Shown here in pieces: positions 51,608 to 51,807 of a stretch of 51,807 nucleotides of DNA; position 1 is the first letter of the stretch; each line of letters starts with the position of its first letter. The DNA comes from a virus: positions 1 through 51,807 of the IMG/VR virus record IMGVR_UViG_3300023179_000153, one strand, 5' to 3'. The notes beneath the pieces are model-generated. The model did no database searches. It had not been told where the DNA came from and saw only the letters and a list, made by a program, of their open reading frames with translations. A program made the position numbers and the translations under genes.

Positions 51608-51807
51608 TTATAGGGCACCTAACAATACACGTCTATTATCTAGAACTGCGAATCCTTGCTCTGCCCAGCCGTAGAAACCGGCTCTCTTCTGACGATGAAG
51701 AGTATCGTCTTCGAAGATTTGAACTTCTTGACGAACTGGCATAATAAAGCTGTCTCTCTTACGAAGATCAAGACCAACAACAAGCTCAACCTTATCATCA
51801 CTACCAG
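51608..51807 (-). CDS. Major capsid protein, C-terminal end (partial)
   Basis: The last 65 codons before a TAA stop at 51608-51610; the 5' part lies outside the window. The translation includes KVELVVGLDLRKRDSFIMPV, RQEVQIFEDDTLHRQKRAGF and YGWAEQGFAVLDNRRVLLGA. Capsid proteins of tailed phages commonly end with a strand like IFEDxxxHRQxRAxFYGWxEQGxAVLDNRR. Codons here use G/C at the third position more often than in neighbours, as expected of a very abundant protein. It is followed by the strongest terminator of the window. Confidence 0.8.
   Translation of the reverse strand, partial: GSDDKVELVVGLDLRKRDSFIMPVRQEVQIFEDDTLHRQKRAGFYGWAEQGFAVLDNRRVLLGAL

Noticed and set aside
51484-51618. Upstream extension of the homing endonuclease to GTG at 51618
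   Set aside because: It would start inside the capsid gene and run through the terminator hairpin; the ATG at 51483 gives a normal N-terminus.
12-51800. tRNA genes, rRNA, CRISPR arrays, insertion sequences and attachment sites
   Set aside because: I saw no cloverleaf with matching arms, no regularly spaced direct repeats with spacers, no transposase and no integrase. A dedicated tRNA scan could still find a divergent tRNA.

Overview
The window is a piece of a tailed double-stranded DNA phage genome (Caudoviricetes). Bases are visibly AT-rich, genes overlap by a few bases in long operons, all three stop codons are used in the standard way, and no chromosomal, rRNA or tRNA gene is seen. A replicative DNA polymerase, SSB, a tape-measure protein, tail tube, neck proteins, fibres and the end of a major capsid protein are all present. 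The host cannot be named from the sequence.

Right-going half (1-17370). First comes a replication block: a bacterial-type (DnaE) DNA polymerase III alpha subunit encoded in three separate reading frames. Pieces 1 and 2 are joined on paper by a split intein placed exactly in the GPGRG/S palm motif, with a homing-endonuclease-like gene lying between the two intein halves. Piece 3 is separated from piece 2 by a 59-residue gene and a DEDDh 3'-5' exonuclease gene, with no intein at that break, and it carries its own cis-intein with an HNH domain at RPG/C. SSB follows behind a candidate promoter, then a hairpin. Next is a glycan/surface-modification operon: a GT4 glycosyltransferase, a Cys-cluster GT-like protein, a nucleotidyltransferase-like protein, a small protein, a free-standing EDxHD homing endonuclease, a possible recombination protein, a zinc-ribbon protein, a cysteine-rich protein, a two-domain HtrL/GT2-like glycosyltransferase, a Skp1-type GlcNAc-transferase relative and a NodU/CmcH-type O-carbamoyltransferase.

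Left-going half (17371-51807, read from right to left). This is the structural operon: the end of the major capsid protein, a terminator, a second EDxHD homing endonuclease, a small beta-sandwich protein, two HxH-repeat tail fibres with a trypsin-like serine protease between them, a repetitive beta-rich protein, four neck/connector proteins, the tail tube, two unknown proteins, a chaperone-position protein, a 3327-residue tape measure, two paralogous tail-tip proteins, two baseplate/hub-like proteins and a 966-residue protein whose N-terminal half is a mucin-like Thr/Pro/Ser tract. The two halves converge with no spacer at 17370/17371.

Main points of interest: the three-piece polymerase with two inteins and a split that has no intein; four different homing nucleases in 52 kb; a glycosyltransferase/carbamoyltransferase cluster convergent with a Thr/Ser/Pro-rich adhesin, which suggests a testable phage-encoded O-glycosylation system; a trypsin-like protease inside the fibre cluster; and a very long tape measure predicting a tail of about half a micrometre.
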